Translations under genes and position numbers: made by a program
Assembly (NCBI RefSeq): GCF_013705725.1
Contig: NZ_CP055482.1
Location: forward strand, 1 to 64,000
Reading direction: 5' to 3'
Length of the DNA stretch: 64,000 bases
From: Klebsiella sp. RHBSTW-00484
GTDB taxonomy: Bacteria; Pseudomonadota; Gammaproteobacteria; Enterobacterales; Enterobacteriaceae
Part shown: positions 47,852-56,382 of the stretch, one piece after another
How positions within the stretch are numbered: the stretch's first letter is position 1
Layout of the letters: every line of letters starts with the position of its first letter
The notes under the pieces: model-generated
The model's database searches: none
The model's input: only the letters and a program-made list of their open reading frames with translations
What the model was told of the DNA's origin: nothing

Positions 47852-49864
47852 ATGAAATTTGATTTGAAATCTTCACCCCGCCATATTCAACGCCTGACGA
47901 ATATAGCCAGCGTGATAAGCGGTATAAGTGGTCTTAATGTTGTAATAGACAATAAGGTACATACACCTTATTTCAACAGCGAAAAGAACGTTTGTGTATT
48001 ACCTAATGGTGATTATAGCGATGAGAAATTCGTCAAGCTAATTGAAGGGTTTATATGTCATGAAGCTGGACACGGTCGCTATACAGAACATGAAGTATAC
48101 CGTGAAGCTTTTGTTGGGGAACTGATTAATGCAGATGGCTTCATCAGTATAGATGATAAGCTGAACGCTGAATTTCAAACCCTTAAACAAAAGAAAATCG
48201 CATATGCCCGGGCTTACCGTCTACATGGACTTATTAATCTCTTTGATGATGTCCAGATGGAAGAGAAAACGGGTATTGACTATCAGGAGGCAAAAAAGCG
48301 CCTCGCGGTAAGTTATGCCTTGATGGTTGAAGCTGGGCGAATGACGGTTGATGTTTCTTCAAGCCCTCAAAACCCTGTTCAGTTTATTGAAATGTTCCTG
48401 CTTAATACATTGCGGGTTAACGTTCTCCAGCAAGAAGGGCATAAAGAAACGCTTGATCCATTTTTCGATTATGCAAAGAAAATCCTTGAGCCTGTAATTT
48501 TAGAAGTTGATGAGATTATTCATCAGGCTCTAAGTTGCAAAAGTACGCAAAATTGCGATTCTCTGGCGCGTAAAACCTTGGCTCTTTTAGAGCGTTTACG
48601 GGATGAAGCCAAAGAGAAACAGCAAGAAGAGGATCAGAATAAAGACCCGCAAAACGACACAGACAATTCATCTGGCTCTGAGAATGAACCTGATTCCGAA
48701 ACCAATGGTGACAACCAGGGTGAAGGGGATGGAGATTCCGAAGAGCAAGACGATGATGCTGGTAATGGTAAAGCACCTATGGAAGATAATGAGCCGTCAG
48801 AGCAATCTAAAGGGGATGAAGAAAGTGCTGAGAGCGGTAACGGTGAACCTGATGGAGAGCCCGAAACCGATGAATCGGCTAACCCTGACTCGTATGATGC
48901 TGACGGAACTCCTTCCCAAATCGACAGTTCCAATGGAAATCCTTCCGATGGGGAAAGTAACTTTTCTCCTGAGCAGTGGAGTATCCTTGCCAAATTGCTG
49001 GATGATTTTCTTAACAGCGATGAGGAAAGTGAAGATTTTCATGAGGCTCTTGCAAATGAAATCTCCGTAATTGCTGCCAGTGTGTCGGATGAGGTTAAAG
49101 CTGAATTTGGTGCAAATGAGTGGGATCTTCCAGATTTGCTTATTGATCTGAATGTCTACAATGAAGCATTAAATATCAGTCAGACTCTTGGGGCAGACTT
49201 ATCTGTTTTACAGCAGGTAAAAATGCGTGGTCAATTTAAAACCCGTGATAGAGGCTTGTCATTCGACATTAATCGATTGATCCAGTCTCCGATGGGTGTG
49301 AGGGATGTATTCCGGTCGCAAAGCGAATCTAAAAACCGGGGCCACGTCGGCTTGGTTATTGTTCGTGATATTTCAGGTTCTATGATTCTGGATCACCGTT
49401 ATATCCACGCAATTAAGACTGACCTTGCATTAACTTTGGCGATTGAAGCTAATTCAAAAATGCACGTTGCTAATGTGATTTATCCGTTTGTCGACAAAGA
49501 CTTTGAAGTTATCAAAACGTTTGATGAAAACGCGGAAGAGACGCTTTCAAAATTTTCACTCGGCTGTAAAGGGAATAATACCCCAACGGGTTCCGCCTTA
49601 ATGGCTGCTGTAGAATTGTTACTTGAAAGCCAGTTTGACAGGAAAATTGTTTTCCTTATTACTGATGGTTATCCGACAGAGTCTGATTACACCATTAGTG
49701 ATGTTCTTACGGTAGCTGAAAGTAACGGTATTGAAATCGCTGGTGTAGGCATTAAAACTGATGAGTTAATTGGTTTTGATGAGGGCACCTTCGTAAATGT
49801 TGATGATATTTCTTTACTGCCGAATGTGGTCAGTAAATTAGTACATCAAATTCTATCTAATTAA
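47852..49864 (+). CDS. CobT-like protein with HExxH metalloprotease and VWA domains
   Basis: This 670-residue protein has an N-terminal zinc-peptidase-like motif (CHEAGHGRYTEHE, His at about 70 and 74). A helical region is followed by a long acidic Ser/Glu/Asp/Asn-rich linker (about 250-370) and a C-terminal von Willebrand A domain with the MIDAS sequence RDISGSM near 507-513, plus the conserved Thr/Asp positions (GNNTPTGSALMAA, LITDGYPTES). This is the CobT plan. It should work with the AAA+ protein at 45215. The peptidase motif suggests protein cleavage or metal binding. Confidence 0.85.
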   Translation: MKFDLKSSPRHIQRLTNIASVISGISGLNVVIDNKVHTPYFNSEKNVCVLPNGDYSDEKFVKLIEGFICHEAGHGRYTEHEVYREAFVGELINADGFISIDDKLNAEFQTLKQKKIAYARAYRLHGLINLFDDVQMEEKTGIDYQEAKKRLAVSYALMVEAGRMTVDVSSSPQNPVQFIEMFLLNTLRVNVLQQEGHKETLDPFFDYAKKILEPVILEVDEIIHQALSCKSTQNCDSLARKTLALLERLRDEAKEKQQEEDQNKDPQNDTDNSSGSENEPDSETNGDNQGEGDGDSEEQDDDAGNGKAPMEDNEPSEQSKGDEESAESGNGEPDGEPETDESANPDSYDADGTPSQIDSSNGNPSDGESNFSPEQWSILAKLLDDFLNSDEESEDFHEALANEISVIAASVSDEVKAEFGANEWDLPDLLIDLNVYNEALNISQTLGADLSVLQQVKMRGQFKTRDRGLSFDINRLIQSPMGVRDVFRSQSESKNRGHVGLVIVRDISGSMILDHRYIHAIKTDLALTLAIEANSKMHVANVIYPFVDKDFEVIKTFDENAEETLSKFSLGCKGNNTPTGSALMAAVELLLESQFDRKIVFLITDGYPTESDYTISDVLTVAESNGIEIAGVGIKTDELIGFDEGTFVNVDDISLLPNVVSKLVHQILSN

Positions 49865-49869
49865 CTCTA

Positions 49870-49934
49870 CCCAATCGGGGCAAAATGACGCCCGGTTGGG
49901 TCGTTTTGCTCCCTGAAGGATTAAGGAGCAATAT
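49870..49934 (+). promoter_or_regulatory. Pseudoknot/SD-switch leader 6
   Basis: The stem CCCAATCGGG (49870-49879) / CCCGGTTGGG (49891-49900) holds the loop GCAAAATGACG. CGTTTTGCTCC (49902-49912) can pair with loop GCAAAA or, through TTGCTCC, with GGAGCAA (49925-49931) at the ribosome site, 7 bp perfect. Confidence 0.85.
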
Positions 49935-50156
49935 ATGACTCAGATAAAGACTTACCGTGTCGAGTATGAAAAAGTCGGGATGATGCATCGTGTCCGTATT
50001 TTTGGTCGCATGGGTGAAGTTGTCAAAAGTGAATTGCCAAAAGAAGTAATTCTCCGGGATGTATCTATACCGGAGGGTAATGTAAAAATGGCAACATCAA
50101 TGGTTGATGGTTTTATCCAGCGTCTTGAAAATAATGGCTTCAAGTCTGAAGCGTAA
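49935..50156 (+). CDS. Small basic unknown protein
   Basis: This 73-residue protein, translated from its own switch leader, has a short beta-rich N-terminus (YRVEYEKVGMMHRVRIFGRM) and no membrane segment. Its size and charge would allow nucleic-acid binding, but no fold is recognised. It lies between the CobT-like and primase-like genes. Confidence 0.65.
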   Translation: MTQIKTYRVEYEKVGMMHRVRIFGRMGEVVKSELPKEVILRDVSIPEGNVKMATSMVDGFIQRLENNGFKSEA

Positions 50157-50161
50157 TTGTT

Positions 50162-50270
50162 AAGGGCCATTATGGCCCTTATTCTTAGATTCTGCGTTGT
50201 GGGTTTCTCCCTGTTTTCTGCATCGCAGAGGGCATTGAGAAACCCACAATGCCAGATAAGAGAGAACAAA
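50162..50270 (+). promoter_or_regulatory. Hairpin plus long pseudoknot leader 7
   Basis: A 19 bp palindrome, AAGGGCCAT-T-ATGGCCCTT (50162-50180), comes first. Then TCTGCG (50191-50196) pairs with CGCAGA (50224-50229), and the enclosed TTGTGGGTTTCTC (50197-50209) pairs over 13 perfect bases with GAGAAACCCACAA (50237-50249) beyond the first stem. This is strict H-type pseudoknot order. GTTTTCT in the loop can instead pair with AGAGAAC at the ribosome site. Confidence 0.75.
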
Positions 50271-51503
50271 ATGACTTATGCATCACCGGCTGTTAAGCGT
50301 ACACCACATGAAGTATCTGAGCACTTTATTAAAATGGTTCACGCTCGTGTTGCGGAAGCCTCTGGCTGGCGCTATGTATTCGATAGAATACCGGCATTTA
50401 AAGATGCTTGTGATAAAGCACCTAGCCAGGTTCCTTGCCCCTTCACCGGGGACGGGAAATCAAAGTTCCGTTTCCGAAAAAAAGACCTCTATACCGGTTG
50501 TGCTATTCACAATGATTTCCCTGTGAATGCATTTTGTGACGGTATTGATGTGCTGGCAGAGTATTACAAGTTGAGCAAAACCCAGACTTGTAAGAAGATC
50601 TTGACTGATTTCTTTGGTATGGATCTGTACGCTCCGTTAACTGATGCGGATCTCGAAAGTGAACGGCGTTATAAATCAACAGTTCGTGCAACCGAAACGC
50701 TTGATAGCGATGAAGTTGAAAAACGGCTGCGTAAACTTGAAGTGTTATATCACTATACAGGTGAAATCAAGCCAGGGAGTCCTGTGGGCATGTATCTCCG
50801 AAATCGTGGTCTTAAACGAATTCTGAGTAATCTGCCTAAGGATCTTGGTCTGAACAACCGACTTTACTATATGGATAAGTCACTAGAGAAACCGTCAACT
50901 TACCCGGGAATGATCGCAATTTATCGTGATACACGGGGACGTCCTCTGACAATCCATAGAACGTTCGTAGAGAAAAATGGTGATAAGGCTCGGGTAGAGA
51001 ATCCGAAACTGATGATGAAACCGCCTGCCGATATGACCGGCGGCTCAATTCAGCTGTACGACCCACACTACAACTCAGGTACCCGTACCTGGACGTTAGG
51101 TGTGGCTGAAGGCATAGAAAACGCGCTGTCAGTAACTGAAGCGACTTCAACACCGTGTTGGGCTGCGAGCTCTGCCTGGTGTCTTGAAAACGTTGAAGTG
51201 CCGGATAGTCTACTGCCTCCTCCGGATGTGAAAGAAATACAGTTTTACGTCTGGGCGGATAAGGATGTTGTGAATTCAAGAGGCGCTTGCCCGGGTATGG
51301 AGTCAGCAATACGACTTCAGGCCCGAATGGAAGAGTTTTTTGCAAAGCGATATCCCACTTCAGAGCTGACAATTAAAGTCTTTGAACCAGATTTCGATAT
51401 TCCTGAAGGGACGAAAGGAATCGACTGGAACGAAGTATTGAAATTAACAGGACCTGATGGCTTCCCAGTAAAATGGGCTCCTGAATGTCTTGCTCAGCTT
51501 TAA
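50271..51503 (+). CDS. Toprim primase-like protein
   Basis: This 410-residue protein has a Cys/His-containing N-terminal region that may bind zinc (PCPFTGDGKS, TGCAIHNDFPVNAFC, residues about 45-90). The C-terminal Toprim domain has the catalytic Glu in GVAEGIENALSV near residue 281 and the WADKD motif near 325, as in plasmid and phage primases. ATG 50271 behind AGAGAG is chosen. An upstream open frame from 50157 would translate the whole structured leader and is rejected. Probable role: priming of plasmid DNA after transfer or during replication. Confidence 0.8.
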   Translation: MTYASPAVKRTPHEVSEHFIKMVHARVAEASGWRYVFDRIPAFKDACDKAPSQVPCPFTGDGKSKFRFRKKDLYTGCAIHNDFPVNAFCDGIDVLAEYYKLSKTQTCKKILTDFFGMDLYAPLTDADLESERRYKSTVRATETLDSDEVEKRLRKLEVLYHYTGEIKPGSPVGMYLRNRGLKRILSNLPKDLGLNNRLYYMDKSLEKPSTYPGMIAIYRDTRGRPLTIHRTFVEKNGDKARVENPKLMMKPPADMTGGSIQLYDPHYNSGTRTWTLGVAEGIENALSVTEATSTPCWAASSAWCLENVEVPDSLLPPPDVKEIQFYVWADKDVVNSRGACPGMESAIRLQARMEEFFAKRYPTSELTIKVFEPDFDIPEGTKGIDWNEVLKLTGPDGFPVKWAPECLAQL

Positions 51504-51507
51504 ACCC

Positions 51508-51550
51508 GATAACTCCCCCGCCTTTTTAGGTCGGGGGGGGTTATCTCTTT
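51508..51550 (+). terminator. Hairpin with C/G tracts after the primase-like gene
   Basis: GATAACTCCCCCG pairs with CGGGGGGGGTTATC across a T-rich loop, five bases after the stop. The T tract after it is broken (TCTTT). Termination may be partial. The roughly 160 bases that follow are AT-rich without a gene. Confidence 0.6.
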
Positions 51551-51716
51551 AGTGTTTAATTTCATAAATACTAAACAGATAATTAGATTTCCTTCGTGAA
51601 AATCACCTGTTATTCAGGTTTTTTTTACGGCTGAGATGCTTGCTCAGTTAAATAAATGTGCGGTACATCTGGCTACGGTCGGTTGTATGACGTGGTATAT
51701 CCATATAACTCAAAAC

Positions 51717-51776
51717 CCCTGACGGGAGTATTACCGTTAGGGTGATGCTCATCGTTTAATATAAGAGAGCATTGTT
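51717..51776 (+). promoter_or_regulatory. Pseudoknot/SD-switch leader 8
   Basis: A 9 bp stem, CCCTGACGG (51717-51725) / CCGTTAGGG (51734-51742), holds loop GAGTATTA. The directly adjacent TGATGCTC (51743-51750) pairs with all eight loop bases (two G-U) or with GAGCATTG (51767-51774) at the ribosome site. Geometry is the same as leader 5, but the sequence differs. Confidence 0.85.
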
Positions 51777-52301
51777 ATGAAAACTGAAAATCAAGACTTA
51801 TTTAATAAGTTTGCTGCTGTGATTTCATCTCGTATCGTTGAGCAACCATCATCATGCTATTATCTTCATGATAGTGAAGTTGACCTTACGATTTTAAAAC
51901 ACAGCATAATAGATAAGGACAAAAACCTGTTGTATGTAATTCGCCCTTCAGGTACATGTTTGTTACGCTGTGATAAATATTTTTTTCCGAATTACTATCT
52001 TACCTGTCGTGGAGATTATAAAGCATTCATTTATGTGCATTTTAATCTTGCTACAGGAAAAGCGGAAGATATCACGTGGCAACAAGCTTTAGAAGTTTTG
52101 TCCAAACCGGGAAGGCCCCCATTGAGAGGTTCTCTTGGAAGATTTGATTATTTAAAACTTGTGGTTGATGATCTTCGTACCCGTGGTTATGCCGATTTTC
52201 TACCGGCATATAATCTGGATGGACTTCGTCATTTTGCAGTAAAGGATGAGCGACCATCTCTTGTCAGTTATATCGACAATGTCATAGCTCTTTGCGCATA
52301 A
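51777..52301 (+). CDS. Unknown 174-residue protein
   Basis: This soluble protein has no recognised domain and a mixed alpha/beta composition with four cysteines. It opens the second half of the block, after a terminator-like hairpin, and has a complete switch leader. It is shorter than the five paralogues that follow and does not clearly belong to them. Confidence 0.65.
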   Translation: MKTENQDLFNKFAAVISSRIVEQPSSCYYLHDSEVDLTILKHSIIDKDKNLLYVIRPSGTCLLRCDKYFFPNYYLTCRGDYKAFIYVHFNLATGKAEDITWQQALEVLSKPGRPPLRGSLGRFDYLKLVVDDLRTRGYADFLPAYNLDGLRHFAVKDERPSLVSYIDNVIALCA

Positions 52302-52325
52302 ACATATCACATATTTTAACTACAT

Positions 52326-52378
52326 CCCTGATGGCCAATCCCATCGGGGGGGCCCTCAGCATTTAACCTGGAGGCCTT
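52326..52378 (+). promoter_or_regulatory. Pseudoknot/SD-switch leader 9 (weak pseudoknot)
   Basis: The stem CCCTGATGG (52326-52334) / CCATCGGGG (52341-52349) is strong. GGCCCTC (52351-52357) can pair with GGAGGCC (52370-52376) at the ribosome site. The loop side offers only GGCC, so the pseudoknot helix would be short and would compete with the stem. Confidence 0.55.
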
Positions 52379-53257
52379 ATGAAATTAGCTACAGATCTTG
52401 TCAATGCAGTTCTGATAAAGGATGGTGTTGTACCGGTTTCCATTACTGAGATGCCTGTACAGTCTCTTGTAAATCCTTTGACACAAGTGCATCTCAGCCT
52501 GTACCTGAAAACAACGCATTTATCGCGGTTCGTCCCTGACTATGTCGAGACTCTGAAAGATTGTCCGGTATCGTATGATATCGGCCTTGAACTTCAGCAG
52601 TGTATCAGCAGTGCTGAATTGCTCTGCGAAGACATGGAATCGCTTGAATTTATCTCTGTATGGATAGAACTCTATACGTGTAATTCAAAGCAACAACGGT
52701 TTGAGGAAAGTAACTTTTCTCTTCGTTCCGAAGATATCGAGCTGGCTAAGATGCTAGCTTGTTCCCATGATCTCTTGATTAGCCAGGCTGCTTGTTTCTG
52801 GCTTTTATATTTTGATGACTTCATGAGATATGTGCGTAATAGACTCTGTACTTTACTCAGAGAAGTTTTAATACTGATTGCCGGACTGCGGAATGCATTC
52901 TTGCACCGTAATGAAGATCAGTTAATTAAGAGAGTGAAGTACGGGAATGAAATGCTGGAGGTAACTCTTAAAGCTATTGCACTATGTTCAATGGACCGGT
53001 ATCTGAAATCATTTACCTCTTTACGAACAGAAGCGGCAGCTTCGGGTTTTATCAAATGTGTTAAGTCTTATATCAGTACAGGGTGGAGACATGGTTATAT
53101 AGTCTGTCACTATTATCGAAATGGACAGTCTCTTGGTAAGTCATTACCACTTTTTATAAGTGAGACGTCTGAATACAGTATACAGAAACGAGTAAATCGT
53201 CTTATATCTTCCACGATATCAGGGCGAAATAAAGATTTAGGTCTTTCTGATTTCTGA
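52379..53257 (+). CDS. Unknown paralogue 1 of the tandem five-gene family
   Basis: This 292-residue protein starts with a helix of the form KLATDLVNAVLIKDG, then a beta-rich stretch and a conserved-looking helix (DYVETL). The middle contains HDLLISQAACFWLLYFDDFM, which aligns by eye with DGKVLIARYALKQFFHSDF in the fourth member. No catalytic motif or membrane segment. A dispersed 11 bp motif encodes EESNFS (52707). Confidence 0.65.
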   Translation: MKLATDLVNAVLIKDGVVPVSITEMPVQSLVNPLTQVHLSLYLKTTHLSRFVPDYVETLKDCPVSYDIGLELQQCISSAELLCEDMESLEFISVWIELYTCNSKQQRFEESNFSLRSEDIELAKMLACSHDLLISQAACFWLLYFDDFMRYVRNRLCTLLREVLILIAGLRNAFLHRNEDQLIKRVKYGNEMLEVTLKAIALCSMDRYLKSFTSLRTEAAASGFIKCVKSYISTGWRHGYIVCHYYRNGQSLGKSLPLFISETSEYSIQKRVNRLISSTISGRNKDLGLSDF

Positions 53258-53266
53258 TTAACACTA

Positions 53267-53324
53267 CCCATCTGGGGATTACTCCCCTGATGGGCGTAAT
53301 CCCTTTTTATAACGAGAGGATTAC
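53267..53324 (+). promoter_or_regulatory. Pseudoknot/SD-switch leader 10
   Basis: The stem is CCCATC-T-GGGG (53267-53277) / CCCC-T-GATGGG (53284-53294), loop ATTACT. GTAATCC (53296-53302) can pair with loop-side GGATTAC (53276-53282) or perfectly with GGATTAC (53318-53324) immediately before the ATG. The loop and the ribosome site are the same heptamer. Confidence 0.85.
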
Positions 53325-54260
53325 ATGAAAATTATCGAGAAAATCATTAATGCATTTCTGATGTCACGCAATCACGCTGTGAAGGTCAGCAATGTTATCT
53401 GCTTAACTGGTTGTGACGGTAAATTTACTGGTATACGCTGTGACGCCGATGTTTCATTTGATTTTCTTCATTCGTATGCTAACGCATACAGTTCAATATT
53501 TTTAGATATCCCGTTCCCTGGGTTCGAAGACCAGAACATTACGGATTGTGTTAAACGTCAGTTAGATGTAGTGAAAAATAAGCAGAATCGGTCTTTCTTT
53601 ATTGACCATATTAGATTCCCGGTTACTGTCAAGGAAGGATTCACTCTACAGCGCGGTGGTAGTTACGACGTGACTGATAGTGAATATAACAAGCAACGAT
53701 TGCTGCATTTAACTCGACATGGACGTTTTGGTGAAGACTATCTCACGTACAAAGAAGGACTGAGTCCCTTCTTTTCATTTGTGAATGTAGAATTACATGA
53801 AACTATGAAGGAAGGTATTCGTTTAGCACTTGATGTTTTAAATAAGATAACAACTGACCAACCTGACCGTCTTATAAAGGACTTTAAATATCATGACTGT
53901 TACAATAGTTATAATGTTCAAATATTTTGTAAGGGGTTGCCAGTTGATATTCTGGAAACGATGATCGCACCTGACTTTTTGTCATCCGACATGTCTGGTA
54001 GTCGTCAGATCATCAAAAATGCACGCCGCTATCTTAAAGGCTTTGCCCACAGTAATCGTGTTTACATGAAGTACGGTTGGCGCTTAGCGGATATCGACAC
54101 GTCTGATTATGCTAAAGTCATGTCAGATAAAGAAATGCATGCCAGAGATGATCTTAAAATGTTTTGCGGTGTCTTTGTTAAAGAGTGCTTCGCATCCGGA
54201 AAAGATGAATACGAAGCCTACCTTCAAGAAAGACAACACGCTATTCGTTACGGGTATTAA
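53325..54260 (+). CDS. Unknown paralogue 2 of the tandem five-gene family
   Basis: This 311-residue protein has the shared N-terminal plan (KIIEKIINAFLM, then beta strands and DFLHSYANAYSS) and a long helical middle (ELHETMKEGIRLALDVLNKI). It has a Cys-containing beta region (HDCYNSYNVQIFCKG). Function unknown; soluble. Confidence 0.65.
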   Translation: MKIIEKIINAFLMSRNHAVKVSNVICLTGCDGKFTGIRCDADVSFDFLHSYANAYSSIFLDIPFPGFEDQNITDCVKRQLDVVKNKQNRSFFIDHIRFPVTVKEGFTLQRGGSYDVTDSEYNKQRLLHLTRHGRFGEDYLTYKEGLSPFFSFVNVELHETMKEGIRLALDVLNKITTDQPDRLIKDFKYHDCYNSYNVQIFCKGLPVDILETMIAPDFLSSDMSGSRQIIKNARRYLKGFAHSNRVYMKYGWRLADIDTSDYAKVMSDKEMHARDDLKMFCGVFVKECFASGKDEYEAYLQERQHAIRYGY

Positions 54261-54283
54261 AACTTATTTTCAACTTATCTAAT

Positions 54284-54337
54284 CCCTGAGGGAACTCTTC
54301 CCTTGGGGAGAATTCCCTCTTAACCGAGGGCAATAAA
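54284..54337 (+). promoter_or_regulatory. Pseudoknot/SD-switch leader 11
   Basis: The stem CCCTGAGGG / CCCTTGGGG (54284-54292 with 54300-54308) has loop AACTCTT. AGAATT (54309-54314) pairs with five of six loop bases. The next bases, CCCTC, pair with GAGGG (54326-54330) at the ribosome site. Confidence 0.65.
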
Positions 54338-55258
54338 ATGAAAGCTATTTATAAATTAATTGAAGCGATGCTGGTGAAGATGGGTTTTGAAGGTGCTGCG
54401 ATCCAAAGTGTCAATCTGGAAACCGGAGTCATTCAGAGTCTTGTTGTGAAGGTTGATATTCCAGTCCGGACTTTAAAACCGCATTTAATGCGTTATCTGC
54501 GCGACTGGGAGCCTTTATGGGGCCCTGACGTGGATAACCATCCTGTTGCACAATATTGCTCAGGAGCTGCGTTGTTGAAGGCTGGGCCGGTCACTCTTGA
54601 AACCTTGCAGTTTGAGGTTTCAGTGTCAGCAGCTCACCTGCGTCTTGTTGATGTTGAGCCAGACTGGCTGAATGAAGGTGTGAACCGTGAAAAACTGGAC
54701 TATGTCTATTATCGTTCCAGCAATGCAGACAAGGATTTAATCCTTGGTATGGTTGAAAACGGTCACAATTTCATCAGCCATCTTCATGGCCAGTTACGGT
54801 CACGCTTATCTCAGGTTCTTCCGCTTATTTTCGCAGTTACAGAAAAGGTTGCGGAAAGTTCAGTTCCACAAGTGTTAACCAGGTTCTTCAGTGTTGACCA
54901 TCAAATCAATACTCAGATAGTAGTTGAACCGGTACCCGTTTCAGTTGCAGACCAGATAATTTCTGCCAACTGGGATGTGAGTAGTATTTCTGGGGCTGAC
55001 AAGTTCCTGAACCATGTTAATCGTTACCTGTCGGGTAGGGTGATGAAGCGGCGCATTTACGCTGTTATTGAATCTTGCAACGATGGCCCTTTAACTCTCG
55101 ACGCGAATCTAGGTTGCTTTACTTCACCTCTTCTCGTCACTGAGTACAAAATGGTTCAATCGCATTCTTCATCGCTGTACAGAAAGGCTATAAATAACTC
55201 GCTTAAGCAAATCAATTCGTATGCTCCAGAGCATTCGGATGATCTGCTTTACATGTAA
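54338..55258 (+). CDS. Unknown paralogue 3 of the tandem five-gene family
   Basis: This 306-residue protein starts KAIYKLIEAMLVKMG and continues with the family's beta-rich region (LVVKVDIPVRTLKPHLMRYL). The middle helical region (ILGMVENGHNFISHLHGQL) sits where the other members have their most alike segment. GC content is slightly higher than in its neighbours. Function unknown. Confidence 0.65.
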   Translation: MKAIYKLIEAMLVKMGFEGAAIQSVNLETGVIQSLVVKVDIPVRTLKPHLMRYLRDWEPLWGPDVDNHPVAQYCSGAALLKAGPVTLETLQFEVSVSAAHLRLVDVEPDWLNEGVNREKLDYVYYRSSNADKDLILGMVENGHNFISHLHGQLRSRLSQVLPLIFAVTEKVAESSVPQVLTRFFSVDHQINTQIVVEPVPVSVADQIISANWDVSSISGADKFLNHVNRYLSGRVMKRRIYAVIESCNDGPLTLDANLGCFTSPLLVTEYKMVQSHSSSLYRKAINNSLKQINSYAPEHSDDLLYM

Positions 55259-55269
55259 TTAATAAATAA

Positions 55270-55331
55270 CCCTAAGGGAAGCTCAATCCCTTTAGGGGAT
55301 GCTTCCTTTATTCTTTCAAGAGGAAGTAGAT
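55270..55331 (+). promoter_or_regulatory. Pseudoknot/SD-switch leader 12
   Basis: The stem CCCTAAGGG (55270-55278) / CCCTTTAGGG (55288-55297) is followed by GCTTCC (55301-55306). This can pair with loop-side GGAAGC (55277-55282) or through CTTCC with GGAAG (55322-55326) in the ribosome site. Confidence 0.75.
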
Positions 55332-56267
55332 ATGTTTAATGAAAACGATGATATAAATTTTGTTAGCGCCATGCTTAAAAAACAACTTGGTCTGACAGTA
55401 ATTCAACAGGATATTAAACTGTTTGATAAGTCTAATTTCTTTGAACAACTCTCATTCAAAGCAGAAGTGGCGACTGATGATTTGTTATTCTATCTTGATT
55501 CATATATCGAAGAGTTGATAAAACATAAAGCGCCGTATTCTGAAACCGAAGTTCTCCGGAATAAAATCAAATACCTTTTTAAAGTATATGAAAAGTCTGG
55601 GTTTCAGAAAATAACAATTCGTGGTTATCATAATGCGCATAGCACTATGAAATTTTTCGATATAGCAACATCAATATTGGCGGCCTCAGAATCGTTGCCT
55701 GAATATGATGAATTTCAGAAAGGTCTCAGAAAGGAAATTTATCAGAATAGAATGAGTGTTGACGGGAAAGTTCTTATTGCCCGGTATGCACTGAAGCAAT
55801 TTTTCCATTCTGATTTTGGCGACTTTATCTATGAGTTTGAGAAAAAAATAACAGAGTGTCTATTTAATTCTCTTCAGGTTATCAAGTCTGTTAAAAATTC
55901 ATTTCATAGTTTAGGTCAATATCAATATCACCGTCGTGTAAATCATGAACTGATGTTGCATCTTGAGCTGAACACTGATGAATACCCGGCTTGCATGCCT
56001 GATCTTTACATTGGTTTCAATGAGTCTGAAGGCACGACGGGGGCGTATTGCGATGATGAAAAACTCATTCGTCTTTATACCTGCGTAAGTTCCGGACACG
56101 ATGTGCCGGTTATGATGAACGTTCGTTTCACTGGCAGTGATGGGAGTGTTAAGTGTGAATCCTCGCACGGAACCTTCTCTTCTGTGGGACCTTGTGGCCG
56201 AGTACAAATCTGTGACAGAGCAGCGTTGATCCATGAAGCGATTGAAGAGTTTCGGGACGGTGTTTAA
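55332..56267 (+). CDS. Unknown paralogue 4 of the tandem five-gene family
   Basis: This 311-residue protein aligns clearly with the next gene product: NFVSAMLKKQLGLTV against NYVRAVLADIGIDF, DGKVLIARYALKQFF against DGQVLIARFALEQFW, and a common C-terminal GRVQICDRAALIHEA against GRVKIHDRQDLIYEV. This makes a recent tandem duplication likely. ATG 55332 behind GAGGAAG is chosen over an upstream start that would translate the leader. Function unknown. Confidence 0.7.
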   Translation: MFNENDDINFVSAMLKKQLGLTVIQQDIKLFDKSNFFEQLSFKAEVATDDLLFYLDSYIEELIKHKAPYSETEVLRNKIKYLFKVYEKSGFQKITIRGYHNAHSTMKFFDIATSILAASESLPEYDEFQKGLRKEIYQNRMSVDGKVLIARYALKQFFHSDFGDFIYEFEKKITECLFNSLQVIKSVKNSFHSLGQYQYHRRVNHELMLHLELNTDEYPACMPDLYIGFNESEGTTGAYCDDEKLIRLYTCVSSGHDVPVMMNVRFTGSDGSVKCESSHGTFSSVGPCGRVQICDRAALIHEAIEEFRDGV

Positions 56268-56382
56268 CCGGTCCTCATTCTCACCTCATCGTAAAAAGTA
56301 ACTTTGTTCGACTAAATGATTGCGTTCACTTTCCTGTTTAACTGGCAGGATAGAATGATTTAGAAAAACATATTTTTATCCA

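Noticed and set aside
45215..49864. A cobalt chelatase for cobalamin synthesis
   Set aside because: Only CobS-like and CobT-like proteins are present. There is no CobN and no other cobalamin gene, and the CobT-like protein has an extra HExxH domain.
50157..50270. N-terminal extension of the primase-like protein from a TTG at 50157
   Set aside because: It would translate the palindrome and the 13 bp pseudoknot helix. ATG 50271 has a better site, and similarity starts there.
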